64,000 nucleotides of DNA. It comes from Methylocella tundrae. GTDB taxonomy: Bacteria; Pseudomonadota; Alphaproteobacteria; Rhizobiales; Beijerinckiaceae. Numbering within the stretch: the first letter of the stretch is position 1; each line of letters starts with the position of its first letter. Location of the stretch: NCBI RefSeq assembly GCF_901905185.1, contig NZ_CABFMQ020000046.1, positions 1 to 64,000 of the forward strand, given 5' to 3'. This document shows positions 1 to 9,759 of the stretch, in pieces. Below the pieces are notes generated by a model. It was given only the letters and a program-made list of their open reading frames with translations. It had not been told where the DNA came from and ran no database searches. A program made the translations under genes and the position numbers.

Positions 1-2
1 TC

Positions 3-131
3 GTCATCTACTGGGCCTGGAACAACACCCTCTCCGTCGCCCAGCAGACGCTCATCATGAAAAGAGCCGGCGTCAAAATAGAGCTCTTCGACAATATCGC
101 CGGAATGTTCAGAAAAAAGGCCACGAGCTGA
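3..131 (+). CDS. yidC: Membrane protein insertase YidC, C-terminal end (partial)
   Basis: Only the last 42 codons and the stop are present; the gene begins before the window. The tail reads [15 protein letters not shown] followed by a short basic end, which matches the last membrane segment and cytoplasmic tail of alphaproteobacterial YidC/Oxa1 proteins. YidC inserts proteins into the inner membrane, alone or with SecYEG. The stop codon overlaps the start of engB (ATGA), the gene order usual in this bacterial order, which supports the identification of so short a fragment. Confidence 0.85.
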   Translation, partial: VIYWAWNNTLSVAQQTLIMKRAGVKIELFDNIAGMFRKKATS

Positions 132-811
132 TGAGTGAAGCCTCCGGCGAGGCGGCGGCGGACGAGCCCGATTTTAACGAAATCGGGCGCAAGCTCTTCG
201 CGCAGGAATGCGATTTTCTCTGGGCCGCGAGTTCGGCGAGCCAGCTGCCGCCGCCGGGCGCCCCGGAAATCGCTTTCGCCGGACGCTCCAACGTCGGCAA
301 ATCCTCGCTGCTCAACGCGCTGACCAATCGCAAGACTCTCGCGCGCACCTCGCACACGCCAGGCCGCACGCGCGAGCTTAATTTCTTTGGGCTCGGCGGC
401 GACGTCGACACAGCAAGGCTCCGCCTCGTCGATATGCCAGGCTATGGCTATGCGGCGGCCTCGAAGCAGAAGATCGCCTCATGGACCGATCTGATGCGGG
501 ATTTTCTGCGCGGGCGGGCCTCGCTCCTGCGCGTCTTTGTGCTGGTCGATGGCCGCCACGGCTTAAAGCCCGTCGACGCCGAGATGATGGACCTTTTGGA
601 CCGCTCCGCCATGTCCTATCAGATCGTGCTGACGAAGCGCGACGAGGTTAAGGCGGCCGAGCTAGACAAACGCGTCGAGGAGACGCTGAAAGCCATCGAA
701 AAACGTCCCGCCGCTTTTCCGCAGGTGATCTTCACATCCTCGCAAAGTTTTGCCGGCATTCCGGACCTGCGCGCCGGGATCGCGCGGCTCATGGCCGAGC
801 GCGGCTTTTGA
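131..811 (+). CDS. engB: Ribosome biogenesis GTP-binding protein EngB/YihA
   Basis: This 226-residue TRAFAC-class GTPase is required for assembly of the large ribosomal subunit and for normal cell division. The GTPase motifs are all visible: G1 GRSNVGKSS (about residue 54), G3 DMPGYG (about 101), G4 TKRDE (about 169) and a G5-like SSQS near the end. An N-terminal extension of about 45 residues precedes the G domain, as is common in alphaproteobacteria. The ATG overlaps the yidC stop, so the two are translationally coupled, and argB follows after 75 bp. Confidence 0.95.
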   Translation: MSEASGEAAADEPDFNEIGRKLFAQECDFLWAASSASQLPPPGAPEIAFAGRSNVGKSSLLNALTNRKTLARTSHTPGRTRELNFFGLGGDVDTARLRLVDMPGYGYAAASKQKIASWTDLMRDFLRGRASLLRVFVLVDGRHGLKPVDAEMMDLLDRSAMSYQIVLTKRDEVKAAELDKRVEETLKAIEKRPAAFPQVIFTSSQSFAGIPDLRAGIARLMAERGF

Positions 812-886
812 AGACGGCGCGGCTCCGCGTTGAGCTTGTCACAGCAAGCGGCTAGAAAATTCGAGCAAAGCGATCGGAACGTCGAA

Positions 887-1771
887 ATGAACGATACGAC
901 CAAGGTGAGCGAGCAGGAGAAAGCTCAGGAACAGGCCGCGATCCTGATGCAGGCCCTACCGCATATGCTGCATTATGACGACGCGATCGTCGTGGTGAAA
1001 TACGGCGGCCACGCGATGGGCGACGACAAGGTCGGTCGCGATTTCGCGCGCGACATGGTCCTGCTCGAGCAATCCGGCGTCAATCCCGTCGTCGTCCACG
1101 GCGGCGGCCCCCAGATCGGGGCGATGCTGAAAAAGCTCGGCATCAAGTCCGAATTCTCGGACGGATTGCGCATCACGGACAAGCCGACGGTCGAAATCGT
1201 CGAGATGGTGCTCGCCGGCTCCATCAACAAGCAGATCGTCGGCTTCATCAATGCCGAGGGCGGCCGCGCCATCGGCCTTTGCGGCAAGGACGGCAATATG
1301 GTCATCGCTAAAAAGGCGCCGCAGACGAGCGAAGCCATCGATCTCGGCTTCGTCGGCGAGCCGTCGAAAGTCGACGCCACAGTGCTCGATCAGGTGCTGG
1401 GCCGGGAACTGATCCCCGTTCTCGCGCCGATCGCACAGGGCGAGGACGGCGAAACCTACAATGTCAACGCCGACACTTTCGCCGGCGCGATCGCCGGCGC
1501 CTTGAAGGCCAAAAGGCTTTTGTTTCTGACCGACGTGCCCGGCGTCCTCGACAAGGACAAGAATTTGATCAAGGAATTGCGCGTCGACGAGATTCACGCT
1601 CTGATCGCCGACGGCACCATCACGGGCGGCATGATCCCCAAGGTCGAGACCTGCATCTACGCCCTTGAACAGGGCGTCGAAGGCGTCGTCATCCTCGATG
1701 GCAAGACGCCGCATGCGGTGCTGGTCGAGCTTTTGACCGATCATGGCGCGGGAACGCTGATCACGCAGTGA
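887..1771 (+). CDS. argB: Acetylglutamate kinase
   Basis: ArgB phosphorylates N-acetylglutamate in the second step of arginine synthesis in the cytoplasm. The amino acid kinase fold is evident from KYGGHAMGD (phosphate binding), [10 protein letters not shown], the [15 protein letters not shown] stretch and GGMIPKVE near the C-terminus. The frame is open back to a TTG at 830, but the extra 19 residues look unrelated to the family. ATG 887 gives 294 residues, the usual length. The stop overlaps the next start in GTGA, so it is coupled to the HAD gene. Confidence 0.95.
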   Translation: MNDTTKVSEQEKAQEQAAILMQALPHMLHYDDAIVVVKYGGHAMGDDKVGRDFARDMVLLEQSGVNPVVVHGGGPQIGAMLKKLGIKSEFSDGLRITDKPTVEIVEMVLAGSINKQIVGFINAEGGRAIGLCGKDGNMVIAKKAPQTSEAIDLGFVGEPSKVDATVLDQVLGRELIPVLAPIAQGEDGETYNVNADTFAGAIAGALKAKRLLFLTDVPGVLDKDKNLIKELRVDEIHALIADGTITGGMIPKVETCIYALEQGVEGVVILDGKTPHAVLVELLTDHGAGTLITQ

Positions 1772-2565
1772 AAAAGGCGAAACAATCTTCAGTGGAAATC
1801 GAGGCCGACGCGGCGGCGCGGGCGCCAGAACCCGCGCCCCTCGGTCAGTTCGCGCAAAAGGACATCTGGGTTTTCGATCTCGACAACACGCTCTATCCGG
1901 CCGACAGCGACCTATGGCCGAAGATCGACGCGCGCATAACGCTGTTCCTCGCCCATCTTTTCGGCCTCGACGGCATGTCGTCCCGCGCGCTGCAAAAATA
2001 TTACTACGAGCGTTACGGCACGACCCTGCGCGGCCTGATGCAGGAGCATGCGATCAGCGCCGAAGCCTATCTCGATTTCACGCATGATATCGACAGATCC
2101 GGCCTTGTTCCCAACCATTCGCTGGCCAGCGCCATCACCGCTTTGCCCGGGCGCAAGCTGATCTTGACCAATGGTTCACGCGATCACGCCATCCGCACGG
2201 CCAAGGCGCTGGGCCTCGACGCGATGTTCGAGGACATTTTTGATATCGTCGCGGCCGATTTCATGCCGAAACCGGAAGCCGCGACCTATGAGCGCTTTTT
2301 CGAAAAGCATGACGTCGATCCAACACGATCGGTGATGTTCGAGGATCTCGCGCGCAATCTCATCGTGCCCCATGCAAGAGGAATGACCACGGCCCTTGTC
2401 GTGCCCAAGCCCGGCCAGATGGATCATCGCGAGGCTTTTGAGATCACCAGCGAGGTCGCGCCGCCGCACATTGATTTCGTCATCAGCGACCTTGAGGCTT
2501 TCCTCGTCGAGATTGTCGCCGCCTTGCAAGGCGGCGAAGAAGGCGCGGCCGAAAACAAGGCGTGA
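1768..2565 (+). CDS. HAD-family pyrimidine 5'-nucleotidase
   Basis: This HAD hydrolase of 265 residues (GTG start) resembles the SDT1/PynA-type pyrimidine 5'-nucleotidases, which dephosphorylate nucleoside monophosphates. Visible motifs are motif I DLDNTLYP (about residue 37; both catalytic Asp), motif II LTNGS (about 132), a Lys in [12 protein letters not shown] (motif III) and motif IV FEDLARN (about 193). The first 30 residues are Ala/Pro-rich and probably disordered. It overlaps argB by 4 bp, an arrangement known in many Hyphomicrobiales. Exact substrate cannot be read from the sequence. Confidence 0.8.
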   Translation: MKKAKQSSVEIEADAAARAPEPAPLGQFAQKDIWVFDLDNTLYPADSDLWPKIDARITLFLAHLFGLDGMSSRALQKYYYERYGTTLRGLMQEHAISAEAYLDFTHDIDRSGLVPNHSLASAITALPGRKLILTNGSRDHAIRTAKALGLDAMFEDIFDIVAADFMPKPEAATYERFFEKHDVDPTRSVMFEDLARNLIVPHARGMTTALVVPKPGQMDHREAFEITSEVAPPHIDFVISDLEAFLVEIVAALQGGEEGAAENKA

Positions 2566-2642
2566 CCATTGAGCGACCATTGATTGCGCCGCGCGAACCC
2601 TGTAACGGCTTTCTCACCCTTCCCATCGAAAGACATTGAAAG

Positions 2643-3500
2643 ATGACGCACACAGCCCTGGAGACGATCATCGAAGCGGCCTTCGAGGATCGCGCCAATG
2701 TCAATGCCGGGACGCAAGGCGATATCCGCAAGGCTGTTGACGCCGCGCTCCACCTTCTCGACTCGGGAAAGCTCCGCGTCGCGGAGAAAATCCCCGGCGC
2801 GGTCGGGCCCGAATCCTGGCGGGTGCATCAGTGGCTGAAAAAGGCGGTGCTCCTGTCGTTCCGCCTCAATGATATGGCGGAAATTTCGGGCGGCCCCGGC
2901 GGCGCCAGCTGGTGGGATAAGGTTCCCTCCAAATTCGCCGGCTGGGGGCCGAAAGAGCACGCCGCGGCGGGCTTCCGCTCGGTGCCGAACTGCGTCGTGC
3001 GCCGCTCGGCCTATATCGCGCCGGGCGTCGTGCTGATGCCATCCTTTGTCAATCTCGGCGCCTATGTCGACAGCAATTCGATGGTCGACACCTGGGTGAC
3101 GGTCGGCTCCTGCGCGCAGATCGGCAAAAACGTGCATTTGTCGGGCGGCGTCGGCATCGGCGGCGTGCTGGAGCCTTTGCAGGCCAATCCGACGATCATC
3201 GAGGATGATTGCTTCATCGGCGCGCGCTCCGAGATTGTGGAGGGCGTCATCGTCGGCGAAGGCGCCGTCGTCTCGATGGGAACCTTCATTTCCGCCTCGA
3301 CCAAGATCATTGATCGCGCGACCGGCAAGATCCACATCGGCTATGTGCCGCCCTATTCCGTGGTTGTCTCCGGCAATCTGCCGGGCAAGCCGCTGCCCGA
3401 CGGCTCGCCCGGGCCGTCGCTCTATTGCGCGGTTATCGTCAAGACCGTCGATGCGCAGACGCGGGCCAAGACCGCGATCAATGATCTGCTGAGAGACTGA
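2643..3500 (+). CDS. dapD: 2,3,4,5-tetrahydropyridine-2,6-dicarboxylate N-succinyltransferase
   Basis: DapD adds a succinyl group to tetrahydrodipicolinate in the succinylase branch of lysine and meso-diaminopimelate synthesis. The 285-residue protein has the helical N-terminal domain followed by a left-handed parallel beta-helix of hexapeptide repeats (from [19 protein letters not shown] to [16 protein letters not shown]) and the conserved [11 protein letters not shown] segment. Length is typical. Its last base is the first base of the next gene's ATG, and it lies 77 bp after the HAD gene. dapE, which often follows, is not here. Confidence 0.95.
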   Translation: MTHTALETIIEAAFEDRANVNAGTQGDIRKAVDAALHLLDSGKLRVAEKIPGAVGPESWRVHQWLKKAVLLSFRLNDMAEISGGPGGASWWDKVPSKFAGWGPKEHAAAGFRSVPNCVVRRSAYIAPGVVLMPSFVNLGAYVDSNSMVDTWVTVGSCAQIGKNVHLSGGVGIGGVLEPLQANPTIIEDDCFIGARSEIVEGVIVGEGAVVSMGTFISASTKIIDRATGKIHIGYVPPYSVVVSGNLPGKPLPDGSPGPSLYCAVIVKTVDAQTRAKTAINDLLRD

Positions 3501-3991
3501 TGGCCGCGGCGTGGTCGGCCTTCATCCGGCGCTTCGGCTTTCGCACGGATCAGGGACTTCTGGACGCAAGGACCTGGCGTGAGGGCGCCGGGCTCCTGGC
3601 CGTCATCTTTGCTTTTTTGACGACGATCTGGCTTTTTCTGGAGCCCAACGCCCATCGCCATCTGTCGCCATCGTCCGGCCTCTTCGACTGGAAGACGTTT
3701 CTGACCTTCGTCTATCTGCTGTTTTACGCCTTCGCGGTTTTATTCATCGGCATCTCCTTTTATAATTTGTCGGCAAAGCGTTTGCGCGCAAGGCAATTGC
3801 CGACGGGGCTCGCCGGCGTCGTACCGCTTGCGGCTCTGTTTTCCGGCTCGGCGCACTGGCTCCAGCCGCGCGTCGCCGAGGTTCTGTCCGGCTGGTACGT
3901 CGTCGGGATCGATTCGCTGCTCGTCGGCGCGATCGTCTGGACGGCGCTCGAACTCGGCTTTCGCGAGCCGCTCGACGTGGAAGCGAAGTAG
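3500..3991 (+). CDS. Integral membrane protein of unknown function (DUF805-like features)
   Basis: The protein has 163 residues and about four hydrophobic segments (roughly residues 30-50, 65-88, 102-120 and 132-152). The motif FYNLSAKRLRARQLPTGLAG between segments two and three resembles the basic loop of DUF805-type membrane proteins, but similarity is weak by eye. It overlaps the dapD stop by one base, so it is probably cotranscribed. No catalytic residues are recognisable, and function is unknown. Confidence 0.6.
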   Translation: MAAAWSAFIRRFGFRTDQGLLDARTWREGAGLLAVIFAFLTTIWLFLEPNAHRHLSPSSGLFDWKTFLTFVYLLFYAFAVLFIGISFYNLSAKRLRARQLPTGLAGVVPLAALFSGSAHWLQPRVAEVLSGWYVVGIDSLLVGAIVWTALELGFREPLDVEAK

Positions 3992-4096
3992 CCGCTGAGG
4001 GGCGGAAGCGCAAAATGCCGAACCGACGCCCCTGTTTGAACTTCCGGCGAAAAATGCGCTAAGAGAGGCTATTCGCCCATCGAGCCGACTTGGATC

Positions 4097-4969
4097 ATGA
4101 CCCATCCCGCCCGTCTTGAGACCCTGGCCGACCTCCGAGTCGAGATCGATTGCATCGATTCCGAGCTTCATCAGCTGTTGATCAAGCGCGGCGAGATCAT
4201 TCACCGCCTGATCGAGGCCAAGACGCGGCAGGGCGGCGGCTCAGCGTTCCGGCCGGGGCGCGAGGCGGATATGATGCGCGGGCTCGTCGCTCGCCACCAG
4301 GGGCTTTTGCCGCTCGACACGGTCGAAAGCATCTGGCGCATCATCATCTCGACCTTCACCTATGTGCAGTCGAATTATAGCGTCCACGCCGACATTTCCG
4401 GCGGCGACGCCAAAATGCGCGATTGCTGCCGTTTTCATTTCGGATTCACCGTGCCTTACGCGCCTCATCCCGACGTTAACAGCGTCATCGCGGCGGTGGC
4501 GAACTCGAGGGGCGATCTGGGCCTCGTCCGCGTCGAGGGCGATGCCGCATCGGGGCCTTGGTGGCGAAGCCTAAGAGAGCCGCGCGCGCCGAAAATCATC
4601 GCGCGCCTGCCCTTCGTCGAAAGGCCTGACCACCCGGCGGGAATGCCGCTCTTCGTCATCGCGCAGCCGCTGGCGGAAGCCGCCGTGCGCGACGTGGTTC
4701 TCTATGACGTCGAATGCGACGGCTGGCGGGACGCCCCGCCTTCGCATCTTGGCCTGCCCGACGCCGAAATCGTCAGCGCCGCGCCCGACGGCGCCAGATC
4801 ATCGCTTCTCGTCGCCGCCGATGGCGCTGTCAGCGCGCAGCAATTGCGCGAAACTTTGACGAAAGCCGGCGCGATCCAGCTTTCCATCGCCGAAGTCGGC
4901 GGCCATGCAGCGCGTTTCGAGGCCTCGGAGGCCCAACGCCAGCAAACGCCTTTCGTGGCGGCGCGATGA
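4097..4969 (+). CDS. Chorismate mutase (AroQ type) with C-terminal domain of unknown function
   Basis: Residues 10-100 form an AroQ-class chorismate mutase: [26 protein letters not shown] and FRPGREADM hold the Arg, Lys and Glu positions that bind chorismate. The enzyme converts chorismate to prephenate. Residues 100-290 form a second domain containing [11 protein letters not shown]; it recalls the DLGLVPIENS part of prephenate dehydratases, but the catalytic TRF motif of that family is not visible, so I do not call it a dehydratase. hisC and tyrA follow, so the group supplies prephenate to the tyrosine/phenylalanine branch. Confidence 0.85.
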   Translation: MTHPARLETLADLRVEIDCIDSELHQLLIKRGEIIHRLIEAKTRQGGGSAFRPGREADMMRGLVARHQGLLPLDTVESIWRIIISTFTYVQSNYSVHADISGGDAKMRDCCRFHFGFTVPYAPHPDVNSVIAAVANSRGDLGLVRVEGDAASGPWWRSLREPRAPKIIARLPFVERPDHPAGMPLFVIAQPLAEAAVRDVVLYDVECDGWRDAPPSHLGLPDAEIVSAAPDGARSSLLVAADGAVSAQQLRETLTKAGAIQLSIAEVGGHAARFEASEAQRQQTPFVAAR

Positions 4970-4991
4970 ATTTACGTCGGAGTTCATTTTC

Positions 4992-6143
4992 ATGACCAAG
5001 ATACAGGCGATGCCCGCGGTCGGGAAGGCCAGCCTTGACGCGGCCGTGCGTCCGCGTCCGCTCGCGGGCGTTTTCAGCATCGACCCCTATGTGCCCGGCA
5101 AAAGCTCAGCGCCCGGCGTCGCCAAGGTTTACAAGCTGTCGTCGAATGAGACGCCGCTCGGCCCCTCGCCTCTGGCGATCGAGGCGTTCCGCTCCGCCGC
5201 GGATCATCTCGACGCCTATCCGGATGGAACGGCGGGCGTCTTGCGCGCCGCCATCGGCAAGAGATTCGGCCTTGATCCGGCGCGGATCGTGTGCGGGAAC
5301 GGCTCCGACGAATTGCTGCATCTTCTCGCCTCCGCCTATATCGGCCCGGGCGATGAAGGCATTTTCACCGAGCATGGCTTTCTTGTTTACAAGATCGCCA
5401 TACTGGCGGCGGGCGGAGTGCCTGTCGTCGCCAAAGAGACGCGCCTCACCGCAAACGTCGACGCCATTCTCGGCAAGGTCACTTCGCGCACAAAAGTGGT
5501 TTTCTTCGCCAATCCGAACAATCCGACCGGCACTTATCTGCCGGTCGCGGAGGTTGAACGGCTGGCGGACAGCCTGCCCCGCGACGTGCTGCTCGTCATC
5601 GACGCGGCCTATGCGGAATATGCGACGCAGACGGACTATGCGACGGGCCAGGATCTGGTGTCGTCGCGGGAAAATGTCGTCGTGACGCGCACATTCTCAA
5701 AGATCCATGGCCTTGCTTCCGTCCGCCTTGGCTGGTGCTATGCGCCCGCTGATGTCTGCGACGCGCTGAACCGCATCCGGCCGCCTTTCAACACGAGTGG
5801 CGCAGCCATTCAGACGGGAGCAGCCTCCCTGCAGGACGAAGCCCATATCGAAAGGGCGATCGCTCATAATGATAGATGGCGGGAATGGCTGGCGCGAGAG
5901 ATCGGCGCGCTCGGCATCGAGACAACTCCCAGCGCCGGCAATTTCCTGCTGCTGCATTTCGCCGACCCGGCGCGCGCCGCCGACGCCGACCGGTTCCTGA
6001 CCAGCCGGGGCCTCATTCTGCGCGCCGTCGGAGCCTATGGGCTGCCGCACTGCCTGCGCCTCACCGTTGGAGCCGAGGAGGCGAACCGGCTCGTCGTCGA
6101 GGGTTTGCGCGACTTCGTCAGTCAGGGAAACGCCATTGGTTGA
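4992..6143 (+). CDS. hisC: Histidinol-phosphate / aromatic amino acid aminotransferase
   Basis: This PLP-dependent class I/II aminotransferase (383 residues from ATG 4992) belongs to the HisC family. [28 protein letters not shown] and the PLP lysine motif [15 protein letters not shown] are visible. ATG 4992 is preferred over the longer frame from 4905, whose extra residues overlap the upstream gene and look non-coding. Sitting between chorismate mutase and tyrA, it may transaminate prephenate or aromatic keto acids as well as, or instead of, imidazole acetol phosphate, as reported for HisC homologues in some alphaproteobacteria. Confidence 0.9.
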   Translation: MTKIQAMPAVGKASLDAAVRPRPLAGVFSIDPYVPGKSSAPGVAKVYKLSSNETPLGPSPLAIEAFRSAADHLDAYPDGTAGVLRAAIGKRFGLDPARIVCGNGSDELLHLLASAYIGPGDEGIFTEHGFLVYKIAILAAGGVPVVAKETRLTANVDAILGKVTSRTKVVFFANPNNPTGTYLPVAEVERLADSLPRDVLLVIDAAYAEYATQTDYATGQDLVSSRENVVVTRTFSKIHGLASVRLGWCYAPADVCDALNRIRPPFNTSGAAIQTGAASLQDEAHIERAIAHNDRWREWLAREIGALGIETTPSAGNFLLLHFADPARAADADRFLTSRGLILRAVGAYGLPHCLRLTVGAEEANRLVVEGLRDFVSQGNAIG

Positions 6144-7086
6144 CGGTCTCGGGTCCGCGCTTGGCGAGCCTTTATTCGAACGCGCGGCGATCATCGGCGT
6201 CGGGCTCATAGGCTCGTCGCTTGCGCGCGTCATCCGCCGCAAGGGGTTGGCGCGGGAGATCGTCGCTTTTGACGCTTCGAGCAAGGTCCGCGCGCGCCTG
6301 CGCGACATTGCGATCGCCGATCACGTGGCGGAAACCGCGGCCGCGGCCGTCGAGGGCGCAGATCTCGTGGTTCTCTGCGCGCCAGTCGGCGCGATGGGCG
6401 AAATCGCCGAAGAGATCGGACCGCGTCTGATGGCCGGGGCGACTGTCTCGGACGTTGGATCGGTCAAGGCGTCGATTGTCGCGGCGGTTGCGCCCCATTT
6501 GCCGGCGTCCGTCACCTTCATCCCCGCCCACCCCGTAGCCGGCACGGAGGAATCTGGCCCCGACTCCGGCTTCGCGACGCTTTTCCTCAACCGCTGGACG
6601 ATTTTGACGCCGCCTGAAGGCGCCGATCCCAAGGCGGTCGCGCGGCTCGCCGCCTTCTGGAAAGGCGCGGGCGCCAATGTCGAAACGATGGCGGCCGCCC
6701 ATCACGATCTCGTGCTCGCGATCACGAGCCATGTGCCTCATCTCATCGCCTATAATATCGTCGGCACCGCCGCGGATCTCGAAGAAGTGACTCAATCGGA
6801 GGTCATCAAATTTTCGGCCGGCGGCTTTCGCGACTTTACGCGCATCGCGGCGTCCGATCCGATCATGTGGCGGGACATTTTTCTGAACAACCGGGAAGCC
6901 GTGCTCGAAATGCTCGGGCGTTTCAACGAGGACCTGACCGCCCTGCAGCGTATGATCCGGCGCGGCGATGGCGAGGGTCTTCAGAGCCTTTTCACGCACA
7001 CGCGCGCAATCCGGCGCAGCATCATCGATCAAGGCCAGGAAACCGCAGCGCCCGATTTCGGCCGCCGCACGAAAGACGACGGCTGA
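6136..7086 (+). CDS. tyrA: Prephenate/arogenate dehydrogenase
   Basis: TyrA oxidatively decarboxylates prephenate (or arogenate) with NAD(P)+ on the way to tyrosine. The N-terminal Rossmann motif [17 protein letters not shown] (residues about 17-33) and the conserved [12 protein letters not shown] and [11 protein letters not shown] segments are clear. The likely start is TTG 6136, which overlaps the hisC stop by 8 bp; a longer frame reaches back to 6037 but only as an out-of-frame reading of hisC. Length from TTG is 316 residues. It ends the chorismate mutase-hisC-tyrA operon. Confidence 0.9.
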   Translation: MVDGLGSALGEPLFERAAIIGVGLIGSSLARVIRRKGLAREIVAFDASSKVRARLRDIAIADHVAETAAAAVEGADLVVLCAPVGAMGEIAEEIGPRLMAGATVSDVGSVKASIVAAVAPHLPASVTFIPAHPVAGTEESGPDSGFATLFLNRWTILTPPEGADPKAVARLAAFWKGAGANVETMAAAHHDLVLAITSHVPHLIAYNIVGTAADLEEVTQSEVIKFSAGGFRDFTRIAASDPIMWRDIFLNNREAVLEMLGRFNEDLTALQRMIRRGDGEGLQSLFTHTRAIRRSIIDQGQETAAPDFGRRTKDDG

Positions 7087-7209
7087 TGACGGCGCGCCTC
7101 TTCCAGAAAGGAGCAGACATTTTGAAAAAGATTGTGCTTAAAGACAAAAAGATCGCGCCCGCGATCGATTGAAGACCACCACAAGCAATCGTGCACATTT
7201 CTGGATCGG

Positions 7210-7764
7210 ATGAAGATGCGCCGCAGCCTGATAGCCTTTGCCTTTCTCCCGCTCGTCTGGTCGTCCGCAGGACAGGCGCAGCCCCCCTCAACGCAGGTCG
7301 CGCAGAACGAGGCTGCGCCGAAACCCGCGCCCCACAAGAAGATATTCGGCTCCTGGACGCTGATTTGCGCGACGACGCCAGGGGAATCAGAGGAAAGCTG
7401 CGAAGCCGACGTCTCGCTGCAGCCAGAGGCGCAATTGCCGCCGGTTGCGAAGGTCGCCTTCGTCCGCGCTGCGAAAGACAAGCCTTTGCGCCTCGTCGCG
7501 ATCGTGCAAGCCAATCTGACGCTGGCCCCCGGCGTTGAGATCGCGAGCGACGCGGCCAAACCCGGCGTTGTTCTGCCCTTCAAATCCTGTCTCAATAGCG
7601 CCTGCCTCGCCGACGCCGAACTGTCGCAAGACCAGATGCAGGCTTTTCGTTCGCAGACGCAAACCGGCCGGTTGACGATCAAGAACGCCGCGGGCGAGCA
7701 GTTGTCCTTGTCCGTGCCGTCGAAGGGCCTCGATGAGGCGCTCGCCGCCCTGCTGACGCAATAG
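7210..7764 (+). CDS. IalB-family (invasion associated locus B) exported protein
   Basis: The 184-residue protein has a signal peptide (MKMRRSLIAFAFLPLVWSS, cleavage near AQA) and a mature domain with the IalB pattern: FGSWTLICATTP near residue 47, two spaced Cys pairs (including KSCLNSACLADAEL) and a C-terminal SLSVPSKGLDEAL. IalB was named in Bartonella, but the family is widespread in non-pathogenic Hyphomicrobiales and its biochemical role is not established. ATG 7210 is chosen because it begins the signal peptide. A compound hairpin element starts at its stop codon and probably ends transcription. Confidence 0.8.
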   Translation: MKMRRSLIAFAFLPLVWSSAGQAQPPSTQVAQNEAAPKPAPHKKIFGSWTLICATTPGESEESCEADVSLQPEAQLPPVAKVAFVRAAKDKPLRLVAIVQANLTLAPGVEIASDAAKPGVVLPFKSCLNSACLADAELSQDQMQAFRSQTQTGRLTIKNAAGEQLSLSVPSKGLDEALAALLTQ

Positions 7765-7861
7765 AGCATGATGCCGAAAAGGTGCAGACTTTTCGGGCCG
7801 ACATCATGCGTTAAAACAGAGAATAATGAGCATGATGGTTCCCTGCGGAATCATCATGCTC
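7764..7861. repeat. Dispersed compound-hairpin repeat, copy 1
   Basis: Two hairpins lie in tandem. The first is a double stem: outer GCATGATG/CATCATGC (7766-7773 and 7802-7809) around inner CCGAAAAG/CTTTTCGG (7774-7781 and 7789-7796). After GTTAAAACAGAGAA comes a second stem GAGCATGATG/CATCATGCTC (7828-7837 and 7852-7861). A diverged element with the same plan lies at 61659-61756. This plan is that of intergenic repeats scattered in Hyphomicrobiales genomes. Placed between convergent genes, it may also act as a bidirectional terminator. Confidence 0.75.
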
Positions 7862-7910
7862 CAAAGTGAGCCGAAGCCCGGCGCGCCTCATCGACGCCGG
7901 GCTTTCGCGC

Positions 7911-9140
7911 TCAATGCTGCAGAAAGAAGCGCAGCATTTCGCGCGACGCGTCAGGACCATTCGGATCGGTGAACGAGCCCTCGGCGCGTCCGCCCGACCA
8001 GGCGTGCCCCATACCCTCTACCGCCCAGTATTCGACCTGTGGAACGCCGCTCATATCCGTGATGACGGTCCGCTCATAAGCGATGCCGCCGCCCGATCGG
8101 CCGCGCTGCTTGGTCTCGACGGCGCTGTCGAGACCAGCGCTGGCGAAGGCGACGATCAGATCCGCGTTCGACGGATGGACCGTGCGATCGGCGGCTCCCT
8201 GAAAAACGATGGTTCGCACGTTGGTCTCGGGCAGCGCCGTGGCCTCCATCGAGGCGCCGTGGCGCATCGAGGTAAAAGCGGATGCAACATCCGTCGCGGC
8301 GCCGCAGGGCAGTCCCGAATGAATGCCCGCCGCCCTGAAAAGGTCTGGATGGGTCGCGCCTAAAATCGCCGCCATCGCGCCCCCGGCGGAAAGGCCCGCG
8401 ACAAAGACCTGATCGGCGTCGACGTTGAACTCCGTCATGATCTCGCGCGTCAGGCCGGCGATGATGCTCGGTTCTCCTGATTCTCGCACCTGATCCTTGC
8501 GGTTGAACCAGTTCCAGCAGCCCATCTGATTCGAGCTTGACGACTGCTTTGGATAGGCGACGAAGAAGCCGCACTGCTCCGCCAGCGCATTCATGTCTGT
8601 GCCGAGAGCGAAGTCATCGGGATCCTGCTTGCAGCCATGCAGCATGACGATGAGCGGAAGGCCCTGCCCGCGATGCGTCGCGCTTGCGGCCATGCTCGGC
8701 ACGAACAGCTTATAATCTCGCGAACCCGCGGCGCAGGAATAGGTGCGCGTGAGGAATTGCGCGCCGTCGAAGGTCGCAGAACCCGGTTCGGCGCGCGCGT
8801 GCGAAGCCGACCCCAAGCCGAGGTCCGGCAGGCCGCCGGAAAGGAATCCGTTCTGCAATTGATGCATGATCTCGCCTATCGGCGAGCTTTTGCGCGCCGT
8901 CTCCGTCAAAGCTTCGGCCGGCGCGGGCTCTTTTTGAAGCGGCGTCAGAGCGCTCCAGATATTGCCGGCGGCTAGCCTCGATGGTCCCTTGTCCTCTCGC
9001 GCCTGCGCGCCTGAATCCGCATTTTGTCCCCACGCCTCGCCCGAGAGGGCGTTTTGAATGACCTTTGTCGCCTCGGTCAAATTCTGGCGTGACGTCAGAG
9101 CCGCGGCCTTGCGCATGGCGCCGTCGAGAATGGACTTCAT
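7911..9140 (-). CDS. PHB-depolymerase-family esterase (alpha/beta hydrolase)
   Basis: The 409-residue protein carries an alpha/beta hydrolase domain from about residue 125 to the end: oxyanion region LIVMLHGCKQDPDDF, nucleophile elbow AGLSAGG (Ser 251) and EGMGHAWSGG near the C-terminus with the catalytic His. This matches the PHB depolymerase/acetylxylan-type esterase family, where members hydrolyse poly-3-hydroxybutyrate or other esters. No clear signal peptide is seen; the first 120 residues are polar and may resemble a phasin-like or linker region. ATG 9140 is chosen for the AAAGGA upstream, over a frame open to 9170. It lies 72 bp after the regulator gene. Confidence 0.82.
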   Translation of the reverse strand: MKSILDGAMRKAAALTSRQNLTEATKVIQNALSGEAWGQNADSGAQAREDKGPSRLAAGNIWSALTPLQKEPAPAEALTETARKSSPIGEIMHQLQNGFLSGGLPDLGLGSASHARAEPGSATFDGAQFLTRTYSCAAGSRDYKLFVPSMAASATHRGQGLPLIVMLHGCKQDPDDFALGTDMNALAEQCGFFVAYPKQSSSSNQMGCWNWFNRKDQVRESGEPSIIAGLTREIMTEFNVDADQVFVAGLSAGGAMAAILGATHPDLFRAAGIHSGLPCGAATDVASAFTSMRHGASMEATALPETNVRTIVFQGAADRTVHPSNADLIVAFASAGLDSAVETKQRGRSGGGIAYERTVITDMSGVPQVEYWAVEGMGHAWSGGRAEGSFTDPNGPDASREMLRFFLQH

Positions 9141-9212
9141 TGTTTTTGATCCTTTCAGATGCGCGGCCAAGATTGGAAGTCTGCTTCGCCAAAAAAAACG
9201 ACGAAAAGGTAA

Positions 9213-9632
9213 TCAGCGGATGCGATCGGCAAGCGCTGTCTTGACCGCTTTGCTCGCCTGCAAAGCCCCGAGAACGGTAATCGCCTCAATGGTTGCGCAG
9301 GCAAGTTCGGGAGAAACGTCATCGGCGACGATAGCGAGGCCGACGACCTTGATGCTGAGCATTTCGCCCGCAGCCTTAACCCCTTCAAGATCCTCTCTGC
9401 TGTAATGCCGCAGCCCGATCTCGAGGGTCTGCCGCACAATGGTTTGTTTGACGGCCTCCGCATGGTGCGTCAGCTGATTGCGGATCGCCGTCCTGATCAA
9501 GTCGGTGCGATTGGAGTAAAAGCCTTCGCGCACAAGCAGATCGATATGGCCAAGGTCCACATAGCCAAGGTTGATCGTGATCTTTTCGCTCTCGCACACT
9601 TTGTCGCGTAAGCGATGAATTTCGGCGCCCAT
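9213..9632 (-). CDS. Ribbon-helix-helix (CopG-like) transcriptional regulator
   Basis: Residues 14-48 (EKITINLGYVDLGHIDLLVREGFYSNRTDLIRTA, in parts) have the beta strand-helix-helix pattern of CopG/Arc-type DNA-binding proteins, with the typical SNRTDLIR turn. The remaining 90 residues are of a type found in longer alphaproteobacterial members and have no recognised function. ATG 9632 gives 139 residues with GGAG about 10 bases upstream; the frame stays open to 9836 without sensible sequence. Two inverted repeats lie in its upstream region and could be operators. It probably controls itself and the esterase. Confidence 0.72.
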   Translation of the reverse strand: MGAEIHRLRDKVCESEKITINLGYVDLGHIDLLVREGFYSNRTDLIRTAIRNQLTHHAEAVKQTIVRQTLEIGLRHYSREDLEGVKAAGEMLSIKVVGLAIVADDVSPELACATIEAITVLGALQASKAVKTALADRIR

Positions 9633-9642
9633 ACCCTGTTCT

Positions 9643-9658
9643 CCATCCACCTGGATGG
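9643..9658. promoter_or_regulatory. Inverted repeat just upstream of the RHH regulator
   Basis: CCATCC-ACCT-GGATGG lies 11 bases before the regulator start codon, overlapping the ribosome binding region. A further partial half site (TATGGATG) follows. Ribbon-helix-helix proteins usually bind short palindromes in their own promoters, so this is a candidate autoregulatory operator. Position and symmetry are observed; binding is inferred. Confidence 0.4.
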
Positions 9659-9759
9659 TATATGGATGTTTTTGTCCTATCTCGCAAGCACGAAAGGAGG
9701 TCGGCCCGATCAAAAGAGCGGGATCAGAGGCGAGAGCCTTGATTCGACGTTCTTTTATT

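Noticed and set aside
4400..4969. Prephenate dehydratase domain fused to chorismate mutase
   Set aside because: Only a weak DLGLVRVEG resemblance is seen; the catalytic Thr-Arg-Phe motif and ACT domain are not found.
7086..7172. 28-codon frame starting in the tyrA stop codon
   Set aside because: It is too short to judge, lacks a clear ribosome site and has no recognisable product. It could be a leader peptide but nothing supports that.
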